Source of the DNA: Legionella brunensis
Lineage (GTDB): Bacteria > Pseudomonadota > Gammaproteobacteria > Legionellales > Legionellaceae
Assembly: GCF_001467025.1 (NCBI RefSeq)
Contig: NZ_LNXV01000029.1
Coordinates: forward strand, 1 to 58,217
Direction of reading: 5' to 3'
Length of the DNA: 58,217 nt
Shown: one piece after another, positions 29,020-39,419 of the stretch
How positions within the stretch are numbered: the first letter of the stretch is position 1
Layout: every line of letters begins with the position of its first letter
Translations under genes and position numbers: made by a program
The notes under the pieces: generated by a model
Database searches by the model: none
What the model was told of the DNA's origin: nothing
What the model saw: only the letters and a program-made list of their open reading frames with translations

Positions 29020-29181
29020 ATGGATACGGAGGTCTTAAAACCCTTAGTCGAAGAATGTGTAGAAGAAGAAAAAGAAACCGCATTATGGCGGCCACAAAAG
29101 AAAGAGTTTCATGAAAAGAACGAACCAAACCGTGTCTTGGACTGGGATGATGAGTTCGATGCGATCCGTTCCATCAATTAG
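29020..29181 (+). CDS. Small acidic protein with C-terminal LDW-EFD-IRSIN tail, copy 2
   Basis: A 53-residue acidic protein starting MDTEVLKPLVEECVEEEKET and ending VLDWDDEFDAIRSIN. It is a paralogue of the protein at 10342-10506; EEEKE/T-x-AL and the final LDW-x-x-EFD-x-IRSIN agree. AAGGA lies nine bases before the ATG at 29020; an in-frame ATG at 29011 is too close to it. It sits alone between the copper block terminator and the N-type ATPase operon. There is no signal peptide or membrane helix. Function unknown. Confidence 0.77.
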   Translation: MDTEVLKPLVEECVEEEKETALWRPQKKEFHEKNEPNRVLDWDDEFDAIRSIN

Positions 29182-29310
29182 TGTAGTCATTAATAAAGCG
29201 AGTCCATATCTTTGATAAACGCGTTCTAATCGTATGATTCATAGGTTATAAAAAGGCCCGTGGTGGTGGGGTTATTTAATTTGACCTAAGTGAGTCGGAT
29301 TGGTTCATAA

Positions 29311-30798
<1,488 letters not shown>

Positions 30799-30806
30799 AA
30801 CTAAAA

Positions 30807-31217
30807 ATGGCGTGTTTCGATTTATACTTACAGAGTTCGACACAATGTGAAAAAATGTCTCATGTCGTTAGTTTTGTTGGTGAAGATGCTTCAGGCCTGT
30901 TTGGTATTTTAGCCCAGCATACCCAAATGATGACGTGCTTACATTTCGGTTTGGCATGGTTTCGTTACGATAATAATGAGACGGAATATTTGGCTTTGCC
31001 AGGAGCAATCCTCTATTTTAAAGACAATCAATTGTTTCTCGCTACGCGACATTATGTTCGCCACAAAGAGTATCAAGCCATACAGCATATCTTAGAGAAC
31101 GAATTAAAGAGTGAAGCAGACCATCTTATCAGTATCAACGACAGTTTACATCGTTTGGATGAAGAGATGTTACAGCGTCTATGGAATTTAAAACGGCAGA
31201 ATGCTTATGAAATTTAA
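30807..31217 (+). CDS. atpC: N-type ATPase subunit epsilon
   Basis: A 136-residue epsilon subunit, part of the central stalk. It starts ACFDLYLQSSTQCEKMSHV and has the N-terminal beta-sandwich of epsilon (GILAQHTQMMTCLHFGLAWF, corresponding to the usual GILPGHAP region) followed by a C-terminal helical hairpin. ATG 30807 has AAAGGAG about 13 bases upstream; an upstream in-frame ATG at 30765 would overlap atpD more deeply. Its stop overlaps the next gene by 17 bases. Confidence 0.78.
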   Translation: MACFDLYLQSSTQCEKMSHVVSFVGEDASGLFGILAQHTQMMTCLHFGLAWFRYDNNETEYLALPGAILYFKDNQLFLATRHYVRHKEYQAIQHILENELKSEADHLISINDSLHRLDEEMLQRLWNLKRQNAYEI

Positions 31218-31485
31218 AGATCCAAAAAAAGATCTGGCACAACACGTTAAATTGGACGTGAGCAAAATCAACAAAGCAAAAAGGGAAAAATCCACTGTGC
31301 TAGCACAAACGATTTATTTAGGCACCTTGGGATTTGTATTTATTTTGCCTATTATTGCAGGGGCCTACCTAGGGGTTTGGTTAGACAGCAAACTGAAGGG
31401 TTTTTCTATTAGCTGGACAATCAACTTAATTATTATTGGGGTTATCGTTGGTGCGGTGAATGTGTACCTCCTGATTAAGGAATAG
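31201..31485 (+). CDS. atpQ: N-type ATPase accessory membrane protein (AtpQ/AtpI-like)
   Basis: A 94-residue protein with two membrane helices (about residues 35-57 and 70-92) after a charged N-terminus. The AYLGVWLDSKL motif between the helices is that of the AtpZ/AtpI-type assembly factors, which in N-type operons is called AtpQ. N-type operons usually also carry atpR, a three-helix protein, between atpQ and atpB. Here the next gene is already subunit a, two bases downstream, so atpR is missing. Starts at 31201 and 31207 are both possible. Confidence 0.7.
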   Translation: MLMKFKDPKKDLAQHVKLDVSKINKAKREKSTVLAQTIYLGTLGFVFILPIIAGAYLGVWLDSKLKGFSISWTINLIIIGVIVGAVNVYLLIKE

Positions 31486-31487
31486 CC

Positions 31488-32180
31488 ATGGGGGAAGAAG
31501 GGATTTTAAACGCACTATCCTTTTCGCTAGGCTCAGTGGTCATCACACAAAGTGTGTTAACCACCTGGCTCATTATGATGGCTTTGCTCCTTTTTTTATG
31601 GCTTTCATCGCGACACTTATCGCTTCTTCCGGGGAATTGCCAAGTTGTTTTAGAGGGTATTGTGGTCGCAATGCAGGATACGATGAACGAAGTGCTGCCT
31701 TTGACCTATGTTGCTTTGGTCTTTCCTTTTATTGCCACGTTATGGATTTTTATCCTTATTTCCAATTTAATTGGCATTATTCCAGGATTCTATTCGCCTA
31801 CAGCCGATCTATCAGTCACAGCGTCTCTAGCGATAGTGACTTTTTTTTCCGTGCATTGGTTTGGAGTTCGCGCCGAGGGGTGGAAAGCCTACTTAAAGCA
31901 TTACTTGAAGCCCACGCCCTTTTTATTACCGTTTCACTTAATTAGCGAATTATCGAGAACATTGGCTTTGGCTATCCGCTTGTTTGGTAACGTCATGAGT
32001 CTTCAGTTAACGGCACTTATTGTTCTGATGATTGCTGGATTCTTAGCACCGATACCCATTCTCATGCTTCATATTATTGAAGCAGTGATACAAGCTTATA
32101 TCTTTGGTATGCTGGCTTTAATCTATATTGCCGGGGGTATTCAATCCCACGAGTTGAAGAAACAAGGAGAGTGGTCATGA
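31488..32180 (+). CDS. atpB: N-type ATPase subunit a
   Basis: Fo stator subunit a of 230 residues, forming the half-channels for the coupling ion. Five or so membrane helices are visible. The essential arginine lies in LALAIRLFGNVMS, and the final helix carries HIIEAVIQAYIFGMLALIYI, both strongly conserved. AAGGA lies six bases before the ATG. It overlaps the atpE start by four bases. Confidence 0.9.
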   Translation: MGEEGILNALSFSLGSVVITQSVLTTWLIMMALLLFLWLSSRHLSLLPGNCQVVLEGIVVAMQDTMNEVLPLTYVALVFPFIATLWIFILISNLIGIIPGFYSPTADLSVTASLAIVTFFSVHWFGVRAEGWKAYLKHYLKPTPFLLPFHLISELSRTLALAIRLFGNVMSLQLTALIVLMIAGFLAPIPILMLHIIEAVIQAYIFGMLALIYIAGGIQSHELKKQGEWS

Positions 32181-32446
32181 ACAGTATCAGCTGGTTTAGT
32201 TTAGCATCAACAGTGATTGCCGCATTGGTGATTGCTATTGGGACTATAGGTCCTGCGATCGCCATGGGGCGTGCCATAAGTCATGCTCTTGATGCGTTAG
32301 CAAGGCAGCCAGAGGCTGAAAAATCAATTACCAGAACCTTATTTATCGGCTTAGCCATGATTGAATCATTGGCTATTTATTGCTTGGTGATTGTTTTGAT
32401 TATTTTATTTAGAAATCCATTATTGTCTTATCTCGTTTCTCAATAA
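32177..32446 (+). CDS. atpE: N-type ATPase subunit c (rotor ring)
   Basis: An 89-residue rotor subunit with two helices joined by the ARQPEA loop (residues 42-47). AAGGAGA six bases upstream supports ATG 32177 over an in-frame GTG at 32171. The ion-binding carboxylate is Glu63 in MIESLAIYCLV. In Na+-type rings the partners are Gln in helix 1 and Ser, Thr, Tyr in helix 2; here these positions are Met30, Ser64, Leu65 and Tyr68. Many N-type c subunits have a second carboxylate at the Met30 position; this one does not. This suggests proton rather than sodium coupling, an inference from alignment by eye. Confidence 0.9.
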   Translation: MNSISWFSLASTVIAALVIAIGTIGPAIAMGRAISHALDALARQPEAEKSITRTLFIGLAMIESLAIYCLVIVLIILFRNPLLSYLVSQ

Positions 32447-32455
32447 GGACTAAAA

Positions 32456-33217
32456 ATGGAGCTATCGTGGTCAACCTTTTTATTGGAACTCATTAATTTT
32501 CTTGTTTTGATTTGGATTTTAAACTATTTTTTTTATGCCCCAATCCAGCAAACCATTGCAAAGCGCAGGCACATGGTCCAAGAACAATTAGAAAACGCGG
32601 AACAACGTCACAATGAAGCCCAGCAGTTACAAATAAAATATGAACATCGTCTCGCGGATTGGCAACAAGAGAAAAATACGTTGCAAAAGGAATTCCAACA
32701 AGCGATGGAACGATGGAAGTCGGAGGAAACGCTCCATTTTGAAAAAAAGTTAAATAAAGAACAAGAACAATTAAATGCACGTGAAATGAAAAAGGCCAAA
32801 GAATATATTGAAAAAAATGCCAAAGAAGCGCTGTTACTGGCCGGAAAATTTACAGAAAAATTGTTAATCCAGTTTGCTGATGAGCACCTTGAACAGAAAA
32901 TCATTGAAAAAACAATCGAAGACCTTAATCGTTATCCAGAAAAACCATGGCAATTAATGGAGGATGTTTCTGAACAGGATACTCTTGTTGTCCAAAGTGC
33001 TTATGCAATCAATAAAAGTCAACAACGCCGCCTAGGTCAGGCCATTGAAAAAATAATGTGTAAAAAACCAACTATAGAATGGGTTGAAAACCCAGCGCTT
33101 CTGGCCGGGTTAACACTTCAAATGGGCTCAATCCTTCTACAAGCGAATCTTCGCGATGAATTAAAATTCTTTACCGAGACGAACAATGAACTTACCCGAC
33201 AACCACTCCATTCTTGA
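32456..33217 (+). CDS. atpF: N-type ATPase fused b-delta subunit
   Basis: A 253-residue stator protein. The N-terminus is a membrane helix ([20 protein letters not shown]), then about 100 residues of charged coiled coil as in subunit b. The C-terminal third resembles the end of delta ([20 protein letters not shown]), so it is the b-delta fusion typical of N-type ATPases and explains why no separate atpH is present. GGAC-A5 leads to the ATG 32456. It overlaps atpA by 32 bases. Confidence 0.85.
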   Translation: MELSWSTFLLELINFLVLIWILNYFFYAPIQQTIAKRRHMVQEQLENAEQRHNEAQQLQIKYEHRLADWQQEKNTLQKEFQQAMERWKSEETLHFEKKLNKEQEQLNAREMKKAKEYIEKNAKEALLLAGKFTEKLLIQFADEHLEQKIIEKTIEDLNRYPEKPWQLMEDVSEQDTLVVQSAYAINKSQQRRLGQAIEKIMCKKPTIEWVENPALLAGLTLQMGSILLQANLRDELKFFTETNNELTRQPLHS

Positions 33218-34658
33218 GCATCAACGGCAACGAATTGAGAACTATCACTTTGAAGTAAGGCGTTCTGAAGTGGGGCATGTTGTCTCAGTGGGCGATGGAA
33301 TTATCTGGATCGCAGGGCTGCCAACAGCAGCTATTGATGAAATTCTTATTTCAGTCGATGGCTGTTGTATCGCTATGGTTTTTCATCTCACCGAACGCCT
33401 TGTAGGCGCCATCATGTTGTTGCAAACTAAAAAATTAAAATCCGGGATGCCTATGTTTCATCTGAAGCGTTCATTAAGTATTCCTGTAGGGGATTCGCTT
33501 TTGGGGCGAGTGGTTGATCCTTTAGGGCATCCATTAGATGAAGAGGAACCACCACCCTGTGATGAACAAGGATTACTTGACATTTTATCGATCCCTATTA
33601 TTCACCGTGATTTTGTGACGCGCCCTTTTTATACCGGTAATAAAATGATTGATAATGTCATTCCTCTTGGAAAAGGACAGCGGGAACTCATTATAGGTGA
33701 TAATGGGTTGGGCAAAAGCGCCTTGGCTATTGATATTGTGATCAATCAAAAAGATAAAAACGTGCGTTGTGTCTATGTGTTAATTGGCCAAAAACGTTCT
33801 ACGGTTGCCAATACCATCCAATTGCTAAAAGAAACTCAGGCGTTGGAATACACCACGGTGGTTGTGGCACTGGCCACCTCATTACCCGGATTGCTTTATC
33901 TCGCCCCTTTCGCAGGATGTGCTGTTGCGGAGCATTGGATGAAGCAAGGCTTTGATACGTTGGTCGTGTACGATGATTTGAGTGCTCATGCCAACTGTTA
34001 CCGTGAACTGTCGCTTTTACTGCGCAGGCCTCCTGGGCGTGAAGCTTTTCCTGCGGATATCTTCTATTTACATGCTCGCTTATTAGAGCGCTCAACGTGC
34101 CTGTCTCCTGAAATGGGAGGGGGCAGTATGACCGCACTTCCTATTATAGAAACAAAACAAGGGGAAATTGCGACCTATATCCCCACAAATCTGATTTCAA
34201 TCACCGATGGGCAACTCTTTTTTGATGAACATTTATTCTCAGCAGGATTTCTACCGGCAATTGATATCACCAAATCCGTTTCTCGCGTAGGCGGTAAAGC
34301 CCAACACCCCAACATAAAAAAAGAGGCGGGTCGAATGAAGTTGGATTACATGCAATTTCTTGACTTGGAACTGTTTACGCGTTTTGGGGCTAAGCTCGAT
34401 ATTAAAATGCAACAACACATTCAAAATGGACGACTGTTAAGAGAAGTATTTAAACAAGAGCGTCTTTCGCCCTTGCCAATTGAATTCCAACTCGCCTGGT
34501 TGATTGCCTACAATGAGGGACTCTTTGCCCACTTAAGTTTAGATGACATCCCCAAGGTTCTAAAAAAAATAGAGCAAGAAGTCAAAAAAAGCAGCTTGTC
34601 ACTGGCCAGTTCTCGCGAGGAATGGAGCAATGCAGTCAAAGGCTGGTTAAATGGGTAG
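33186..34658 (+). CDS. atpA: N-type ATPase subunit alpha
   Basis: A 490-residue alpha subunit of the F1 head. The P-loop is GDNGLGKS (residues 171-178); housekeeping alphas have GDRQTGKT, so this is a divergent alternative type. Later motifs include [20 protein letters not shown] and [16 protein letters not shown], including the conserved Arg-finger region [10 protein letters not shown]. Its start lies within the end of atpF. It is followed 46 bases later by gamma. Confidence 0.9.
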   Translation: MNLPDNHSILEHQRQRIENYHFEVRRSEVGHVVSVGDGIIWIAGLPTAAIDEILISVDGCCIAMVFHLTERLVGAIMLLQTKKLKSGMPMFHLKRSLSIPVGDSLLGRVVDPLGHPLDEEEPPPCDEQGLLDILSIPIIHRDFVTRPFYTGNKMIDNVIPLGKGQRELIIGDNGLGKSALAIDIVINQKDKNVRCVYVLIGQKRSTVANTIQLLKETQALEYTTVVVALATSLPGLLYLAPFAGCAVAEHWMKQGFDTLVVYDDLSAHANCYRELSLLLRRPPGREAFPADIFYLHARLLERSTCLSPEMGGGSMTALPIIETKQGEIATYIPTNLISITDGQLFFDEHLFSAGFLPAIDITKSVSRVGGKAQHPNIKKEAGRMKLDYMQFLDLELFTRFGAKLDIKMQQHIQNGRLLREVFKQERLSPLPIEFQLAWLIAYNEGLFAHLSLDDIPKVLKKIEQEVKKSSLSLASSREEWSNAVKGWLNG

Positions 34659-34703
34659 TACCATGCCTGTTTCTCAGGCGCATTGAATTTTAGGAAGAAA
34701 TTT

Positions 34704-35594
34704 ATGACCAAGCGTAGTCAACTAAACGATCATTTTACGGCCTTAGACGACATTGGTAATATCATGACCGCCATGAAAACTCTTTGTTCTATTGAGCTCA
34801 ATAAAATCACCAAATTTCTTCCTATGCAGGAACAAGTCATGCAAACCATTAGAGACGCAGGGCGTGATTTTTTTAGTGCTTACCCCATTTCCCCCATGAA
34901 TACACCAAATGGTAATTCTTCCCTTTATATTCTTATTGGTTCTGAACGAGGTTTTTGTGGTGGTTTTAATGATAGCGTGCTTCACTGGATAGCGGAGAGG
35001 GAACAACAAGACCCTGAATTTTTGCCAGTATTCCTTGTCGTAGGGCGTAAATTGGCTTTGAAAATGGCAAACGATTCGCGTGTCATCAAAGCATTAGATG
35101 GCGCTAATGCTCTCCAAGAAATTCCTGCGGTGATTTTACATCTGTTGCAGTCTCTTGAGGAAGTAGTATCACAACAGCGTATGGAATGGCACTCTTGGCA
35201 GTGGGAGATCCTGTTCAATGAGGAGGAAAAAAATCAAATTGAGGTAAAAACAGTGCGTCCATTCCAAGAGTTTTTTTTAACCAATGACAAGCCATGTTCC
35301 GTTCCACCGATTCTCAATTTATCCCATGAGCAATTTTTATCTGAGTTTGCTGAACAGTATTTATTTTCAATGTGTTATTCCATTTTTTATAAATCATTTT
35401 ATGGTGAAAACCACCAAAGGCTGTTTCATTTGAATCATGCCTTGGATAGCTTAGAGAATAAACGAAGCGCATTAAAAAAATATCTTAATATACTGCGTCA
35501 AGAAGAAATTACTGAAGAAATTCAGAACATCATCCGATGTGCGGAAGCGATTATTGGCAATGACATGAAGGAACACCACTTGGACATTGAGTGA
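34704..35594 (+). CDS. atpG: N-type ATPase subunit gamma
   Basis: A 296-residue central stalk subunit, less conserved than the others. TAGGAAG seven bases upstream supports ATG 34704; an in-frame TTG at 34683 is less likely. The signature parts are the N-terminal helix with MTAMKTLCSIELNKI, the sequence SERGFCGGFND and a long C-terminal helix ending RCAEAIIGND, corresponding to the usual EIVSGAAA helix. It closes the ATPase operon. Confidence 0.83.
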   Translation: MTKRSQLNDHFTALDDIGNIMTAMKTLCSIELNKITKFLPMQEQVMQTIRDAGRDFFSAYPISPMNTPNGNSSLYILIGSERGFCGGFNDSVLHWIAEREQQDPEFLPVFLVVGRKLALKMANDSRVIKALDGANALQEIPAVILHLLQSLEEVVSQQRMEWHSWQWEILFNEEEKNQIEVKTVRPFQEFFLTNDKPCSVPPILNLSHEQFLSEFAEQYLFSMCYSIFYKSFYGENHQRLFHLNHALDSLENKRSALKKYLNILRQEEITEEIQNIIRCAEAIIGNDMKEHHLDIE

Positions 35595-35725
35595 GGACCT
35601 ATCTCTTGCGCCCTCTTTGGTTTCGAAAGGGGGATGATTGGCGAGGACACCCCTTGTAAAATAGTACTAATATCAATAGCATAATATAGGCATAGCTCGG
35701 AAATATTACTTTATCGTGGAAAAGA

Positions 35726-37627
35726 ATGATTCGATATCACAACACCAATAAGACAATTCGCCAATGGCAGCCCCTATTGAAAGTGCTGTTGGTTTTGATT
35801 TTAATGGGCGCCACCGCATCATCCTATGCCCAGGCATCCGATGAGCATGCCAGTCATCATCAAAGCAGCCAGGGTAATCTCAGTGTCATTCCGAGTGTAA
35901 CTGGACAAACTCCTGGTAAAGACATGATGGGTGCTATGGGTGAGATGATGAAGCAAATGGGCATGCCGAAACGAAAAGCGCTGTATCCCTCGTTGATGAG
36001 TCTGCCCGATATCCCACTGGAAAGGCGCAGTGAAATACAACAATTGGCACAAGAACGGATGCAATCGGGCCTGTCTTTGATGGCGAAAGGGATTGATACG
36101 CTTCTTAAAGCATCGGCTAAGACGAATTTTTCTCAGATGCAGGATGCAGTCGCTTCGATACGTGAAGGTCTTTCACAGTATGATAGTGGATTGGCTGCAT
36201 CTCGTGCGCTTGCCGAGGGAAAGGTGCCACGCCAAGTGGCCTTATTATGGTTCAAACAGGAAATGAATTTACTCCCCACGGCACCTGCCACCCATACACT
36301 TTTAGGTGGCCCGCTGTTTCATTTGACGATTATCACGCTGTTTCTTGTCTTCTTTATCCTAATGATTTGGATGTATTTTTTTAAAATGCGAAGGGCATCG
36401 GCATTACTTGAGAGTTTGACCAGCAAAGGAGATGTCCTTTCTCCAAGTATTTCAGCCACGAGCTCAATGAGTCCTCCTCCTGCAGCCGCTTCGGAAGTCA
36501 TTAAAGAGACTCATCAGTCCTCTGGGGAATTAGCAACACCTGCGAAACCACCAAAGTTCCCGGTCATGCGCACGCTAACAATCCCCCTTGATCAGTGGGA
36601 GGGGCAATTGCGTGTGTGCCGTATCTTTGATGAAACACCGGGGGTAAAAACCTTTTTGCTCGCATCATTAAAAGAAGTGGCATTGCCTTTTACCTATTTC
36701 CCTGGTCAATTCATCACCATCACAGCTACCATTAATGGCACACGGGTGAAGCGAAGCTATACTATCGCCTCAACGCCTACCCAACTTCACTATTGTGCCA
36801 TCACAGTGAAACGCGAAGAACAAGGTTTGTTCTCACGTTATTTGCATGATGAGGTTAAAGAAGGCGATGTGCTTGAGGTGATGGGGCCCAATGGAAAATT
36901 TACTTTTACCGGAGAAGAAGCATCGAGCATTGTCCTTATTTGTGGCGGGGTGGGAATTACCCCAATGATGGGCATTATTCGTTATTTAACGGATATAGGA
37001 TGGCACGGTGATATTTATTTACTGTACTGCTGCAGAACAACCAGCGATTTTATCTTTCGTGACGAATTAGAGCGGCTGCAAAAAAGGTACCCTAACCTCA
37101 ATGTCTTTGCCACCATGTTACGCGCATCAGGAACGGTGTGGATGGGTTTAAAGGGCGAGTTCACAACCAGCATCATTTCCTATCTGGTGCCGGATGTCGC
37201 CAAGCGTCGCATCCATGTATGTGGTCCTCCGGGCATGATGAATGCGGTGCTGAATAGTTTAAAGGAGCTTAGTGTATCTGAAAAACAGATATATACCGAA
37301 GCGTTTGGTACGGCCATGAAGCCACCATTGACCCCGCAACAAATGGAGGCTATTGCACCAGAAAATAAGGCAGTTGTTTTATTTACGCGTTCTCATAAAA
37401 CAGCCCCAATCTTACCCAACTACACGCTTCTTGAAATCGCCGAGGCCAATGGTGTTTCTATTGATAACTCGTGTCGCACAGGCCAGTGTGGGCTGTGTAA
37501 AGTGAAATTACTCACAGGCAAGGTATCCATGGATTGTGATGATGCGCTTTCAGAGGAAGAAAAGCAGCACGGTTTTATCCTGGCATGCCAGGCCAAAACC
37601 GATGAGAATATTGAGGTTGATGTGTGA
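35726..37627 (+). CDS. Membrane-anchored flavin/2Fe-2S NAD(P)H oxidoreductase with periplasmic domain
   Basis: A 633-residue electron-input protein. A signal-like segment (about residues 19-36) is followed by a His/Met-containing helical domain without known family (to about 195), a membrane helix (about 199-220) and a linker. Then comes a ferredoxin-reductase unit: FAD site RVKRSYTIAST, NAD(P) site CGGVGITPMMG and CGPPGMM. The C-terminal plant-type [2Fe-2S] domain has ligands Cys583, Cys588, Cys591 and Cys621 (CRTGQCGLC and LACQA). The enzyme part should face the cytosol and the N-terminal domain the periplasm. It is followed directly by a cytochrome b-like gene (TGATG overlap) and a heptaheme cytochrome gene. 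Confidence 0.8.
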   Translation: MIRYHNTNKTIRQWQPLLKVLLVLILMGATASSYAQASDEHASHHQSSQGNLSVIPSVTGQTPGKDMMGAMGEMMKQMGMPKRKALYPSLMSLPDIPLERRSEIQQLAQERMQSGLSLMAKGIDTLLKASAKTNFSQMQDAVASIREGLSQYDSGLAASRALAEGKVPRQVALLWFKQEMNLLPTAPATHTLLGGPLFHLTIITLFLVFFILMIWMYFFKMRRASALLESLTSKGDVLSPSISATSSMSPPPAAASEVIKETHQSSGELATPAKPPKFPVMRTLTIPLDQWEGQLRVCRIFDETPGVKTFLLASLKEVALPFTYFPGQFITITATINGTRVKRSYTIASTPTQLHYCAITVKREEQGLFSRYLHDEVKEGDVLEVMGPNGKFTFTGEEASSIVLICGGVGITPMMGIIRYLTDIGWHGDIYLLYCCRTTSDFIFRDELERLQKRYPNLNVFATMLRASGTVWMGLKGEFTTSIISYLVPDVAKRRIHVCGPPGMMNAVLNSLKELSVSEKQIYTEAFGTAMKPPLTPQQMEAIAPENKAVVLFTRSHKTAPILPNYTLLEIAEANGVSIDNSCRTGQCGLCKVKLLTGKVSMDCDDALSEEEKQHGFILACQAKTDENIEVDV

Positions 37628-38388
37628 TGAATGCACCAGGACGCATGATGGCACTCGGATTGATTCTGCTCATGATGATGACATGGCTGGGATTTACGGT
37701 GCATGTGTCTCCTCGTTTTGCAGGAAGCTTGTGGGGTGGCGTCATTGGCATTAGTGGTTCCGTGTTAATGCTCGTGCCCTTATTTTACCTTTTTATTAAA
37801 CGTATCCCTATTTTAAAACATTGGGTCACCCAGTATGTTTCCATGAACACCTTACTTTCCTGGCATATCTATGCAGGCATTATTGGCCCCATTTTAGTAC
37901 TGATTCATACCGGACATAAATTTCAAAGTGTGCTGGGTATTGCCCTGACCGGGATGACCTTAATTGTCACGATAAGTGGTTTTGTGGGGCGCTACCTCTT
38001 GAGTTTTATAGCCGATGAAGTTCGTGAGAAAAAAGAACTCCTTTCAGGCCTTCAGAATCAGTATCAAAGGGTAGCTCAGGAAATGCAAACGAACCCTGAT
38101 TTAAAGAAAACCCTAACACGCTTTCATTATATGAGAGCGCGTTTCGCATCTTGGCTATTTAATGAGAACGTATTAACTGGCGAAAACACAGCCCCAGCAA
38201 GTCTACGTGCCTTACGTTTGGTTGAAGCCATTGCGGAGCTGGAATACGCCATTCAATTTCATGAACAATTCAAACGCGCCTTTCGGACATGGTTGAAGCT
38301 GCATATTGTGATTGCCCTTGTGTTGTATGGTTTGCTTGCCTTGCATGTCTGGTCTGGAATTTACTTTGGGCTAAGGTGGTTTCAATGA
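37627..38388 (+). CDS. Two-heme cytochrome b-like membrane protein
   Basis: A 253-residue protein with about five membrane helices. Two helices each carry a pair of histidines 14 residues apart: His80 and His94 (SWHIYAG and LIHTGH), and His226 and His240 (KLHIVIA and ALHVWSG). This is the geometry for two b hemes stacked across a membrane, as in ferric reductases and related cytochromes. A charged, coiled part between them (about 128-215) is probably cytosolic. The start overlaps the flavoprotein stop by one base and its stop overlaps the next start by four. I infer that it carries electrons from the flavoprotein to the periplasmic cytochrome. Confidence 0.75.
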   Translation: MNAPGRMMALGLILLMMMTWLGFTVHVSPRFAGSLWGGVIGISGSVLMLVPLFYLFIKRIPILKHWVTQYVSMNTLLSWHIYAGIIGPILVLIHTGHKFQSVLGIALTGMTLIVTISGFVGRYLLSFIADEVREKKELLSGLQNQYQRVAQEMQTNPDLKKTLTRFHYMRARFASWLFNENVLTGENTAPASLRALRLVEAIAELEYAIQFHEQFKRAFRTWLKLHIVIALVLYGLLALHVWSGIYFGLRWFQ

Positions 38389-39206
38389 AATTGAGTGGAG
38401 CCCTATTTGCTGCCCTTGCTGTTTTAATTTCACTGTTTGTTGCAGCCTATTATGCGCCCAGCCATGAACAAGGAGGGCCTACGAATTGGTTTAATCCTGT
38501 TGAATGGCAAAGAATGGCAAGTCCCGGAACATTATCTAAAGCGCATTCCTTTCTCAGTCACAATTGCAATGCCTGCCATACGCCTGTCAGAGGAGTGGAA
38601 GCCGTAAACTGCATCACCTGCCATGCGAATGATGTTGCTCTTTTACAAAGACAACCCACCTCATTTCATGCCGACATTGGAAGTTGCGTTGAATGTCATT
38701 CGGAACATCAAGGCCAAAATAGACGTCCCACCCAAATGGATCATAATGCGTTTGTTGCAATTGAGCTAAAGCAACTTAAAAAAAATGCAGTCAAAAATGA
38801 AGAGCAACGATTGATTTTTGAGCAAGTTCAGCACTACTTGGAAATGAATGAATCTCCAAAACAATCACCGCTCATCAATCCGCACGTATCCCCTGCCGAG
38901 CGCACCCTGCAATGTACCACGTGTCATCAAAATGAAGACAAACACTTTACTTTATTTGGCAACAATTGTTCTGCCTGCCATGAAACGTCAGATTGGAACA
39001 TCCCAGAATTCATTCATCCATCCCCTAGGTCAAAGGATTGCTCCCAATGTCATCAAGCGCCACCCAGTCATTACATGGAGCATTTTCGCATGATATCAAG
39101 GAAGGTAGCGAGAAAGGAACATGCACAGGTGGATCAATGTTTTATGTGCCATCAAACGACTGCCTGGACGGACATAAAAGGGATTGGATTTTATAAGCAC
39201 CACTAA
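38385..39206 (+). CDS. Heptaheme c-type cytochrome, membrane-anchored periplasmic
   Basis: A 273-residue protein with an N-terminal hydrophobic anchor or signal (residues 4-22). Seven CxxCH heme sites are present at residues 61-65, 76-80, 101-105, 177-181, 195-199, 219-223 and 252-256, three before and four after a heme-free helical insert (about 125-165). Several extra histidines could be distal ligands. The ATG at 38385 overlaps the cytochrome b stop; upstream in-frame starts lie inside that gene. It is the last gene of a three-gene redox set and should hand electrons to a periplasmic or outer acceptor. Multiheme cytochromes of this size are unusual for Legionella. Confidence 0.88.
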   Translation: MKLSGALFAALAVLISLFVAAYYAPSHEQGGPTNWFNPVEWQRMASPGTLSKAHSFLSHNCNACHTPVRGVEAVNCITCHANDVALLQRQPTSFHADIGSCVECHSEHQGQNRRPTQMDHNAFVAIELKQLKKNAVKNEEQRLIFEQVQHYLEMNESPKQSPLINPHVSPAERTLQCTTCHQNEDKHFTLFGNNCSACHETSDWNIPEFIHPSPRSKDCSQCHQAPPSHYMEHFRMISRKVARKEHAQVDQCFMCHQTTAWTDIKGIGFYKHH

Positions 39207-39372
39207 ATAGGGATACATGATATCTTGAAAGTGAAGAGAAAAATGAATTAAAGAGTCGATGTGACTCAAGAAAGTCAGGAAGTTTTGGGGGATTACCAGC
39301 CCAATTACCCTTTTGATATATATCTATTTCAATATGGATATCACAGCCCATGATTACTCCCTTATTATTCAT
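39142..39372 (-). pseudogene. Possible remnant of a MGCDIH-type gene
   Basis: A minus-strand frame beginning at 39351 reads MGCDIHIEIDIYQKGNW, which matches the start of a small protein family common in phages and mobile elements. What follows loses resemblance, and the frame ends inside the cytochrome gene on the other strand after about 70 residues. It is most likely a truncated leftover, but chance resemblance is possible. Confidence 0.3.
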
Positions 39373-39419
39373 TTAGCATTTAATATTCTGTTTGCAACTT
39401 TCTAGACAGCTTCTAAGTT

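Noticed and set aside
35595-35725. Promoter before the flavoprotein gene
   Set aside because: TTGTAA and CATAAT elements are present but the spacing of about 20 bases is too long for a confident call.
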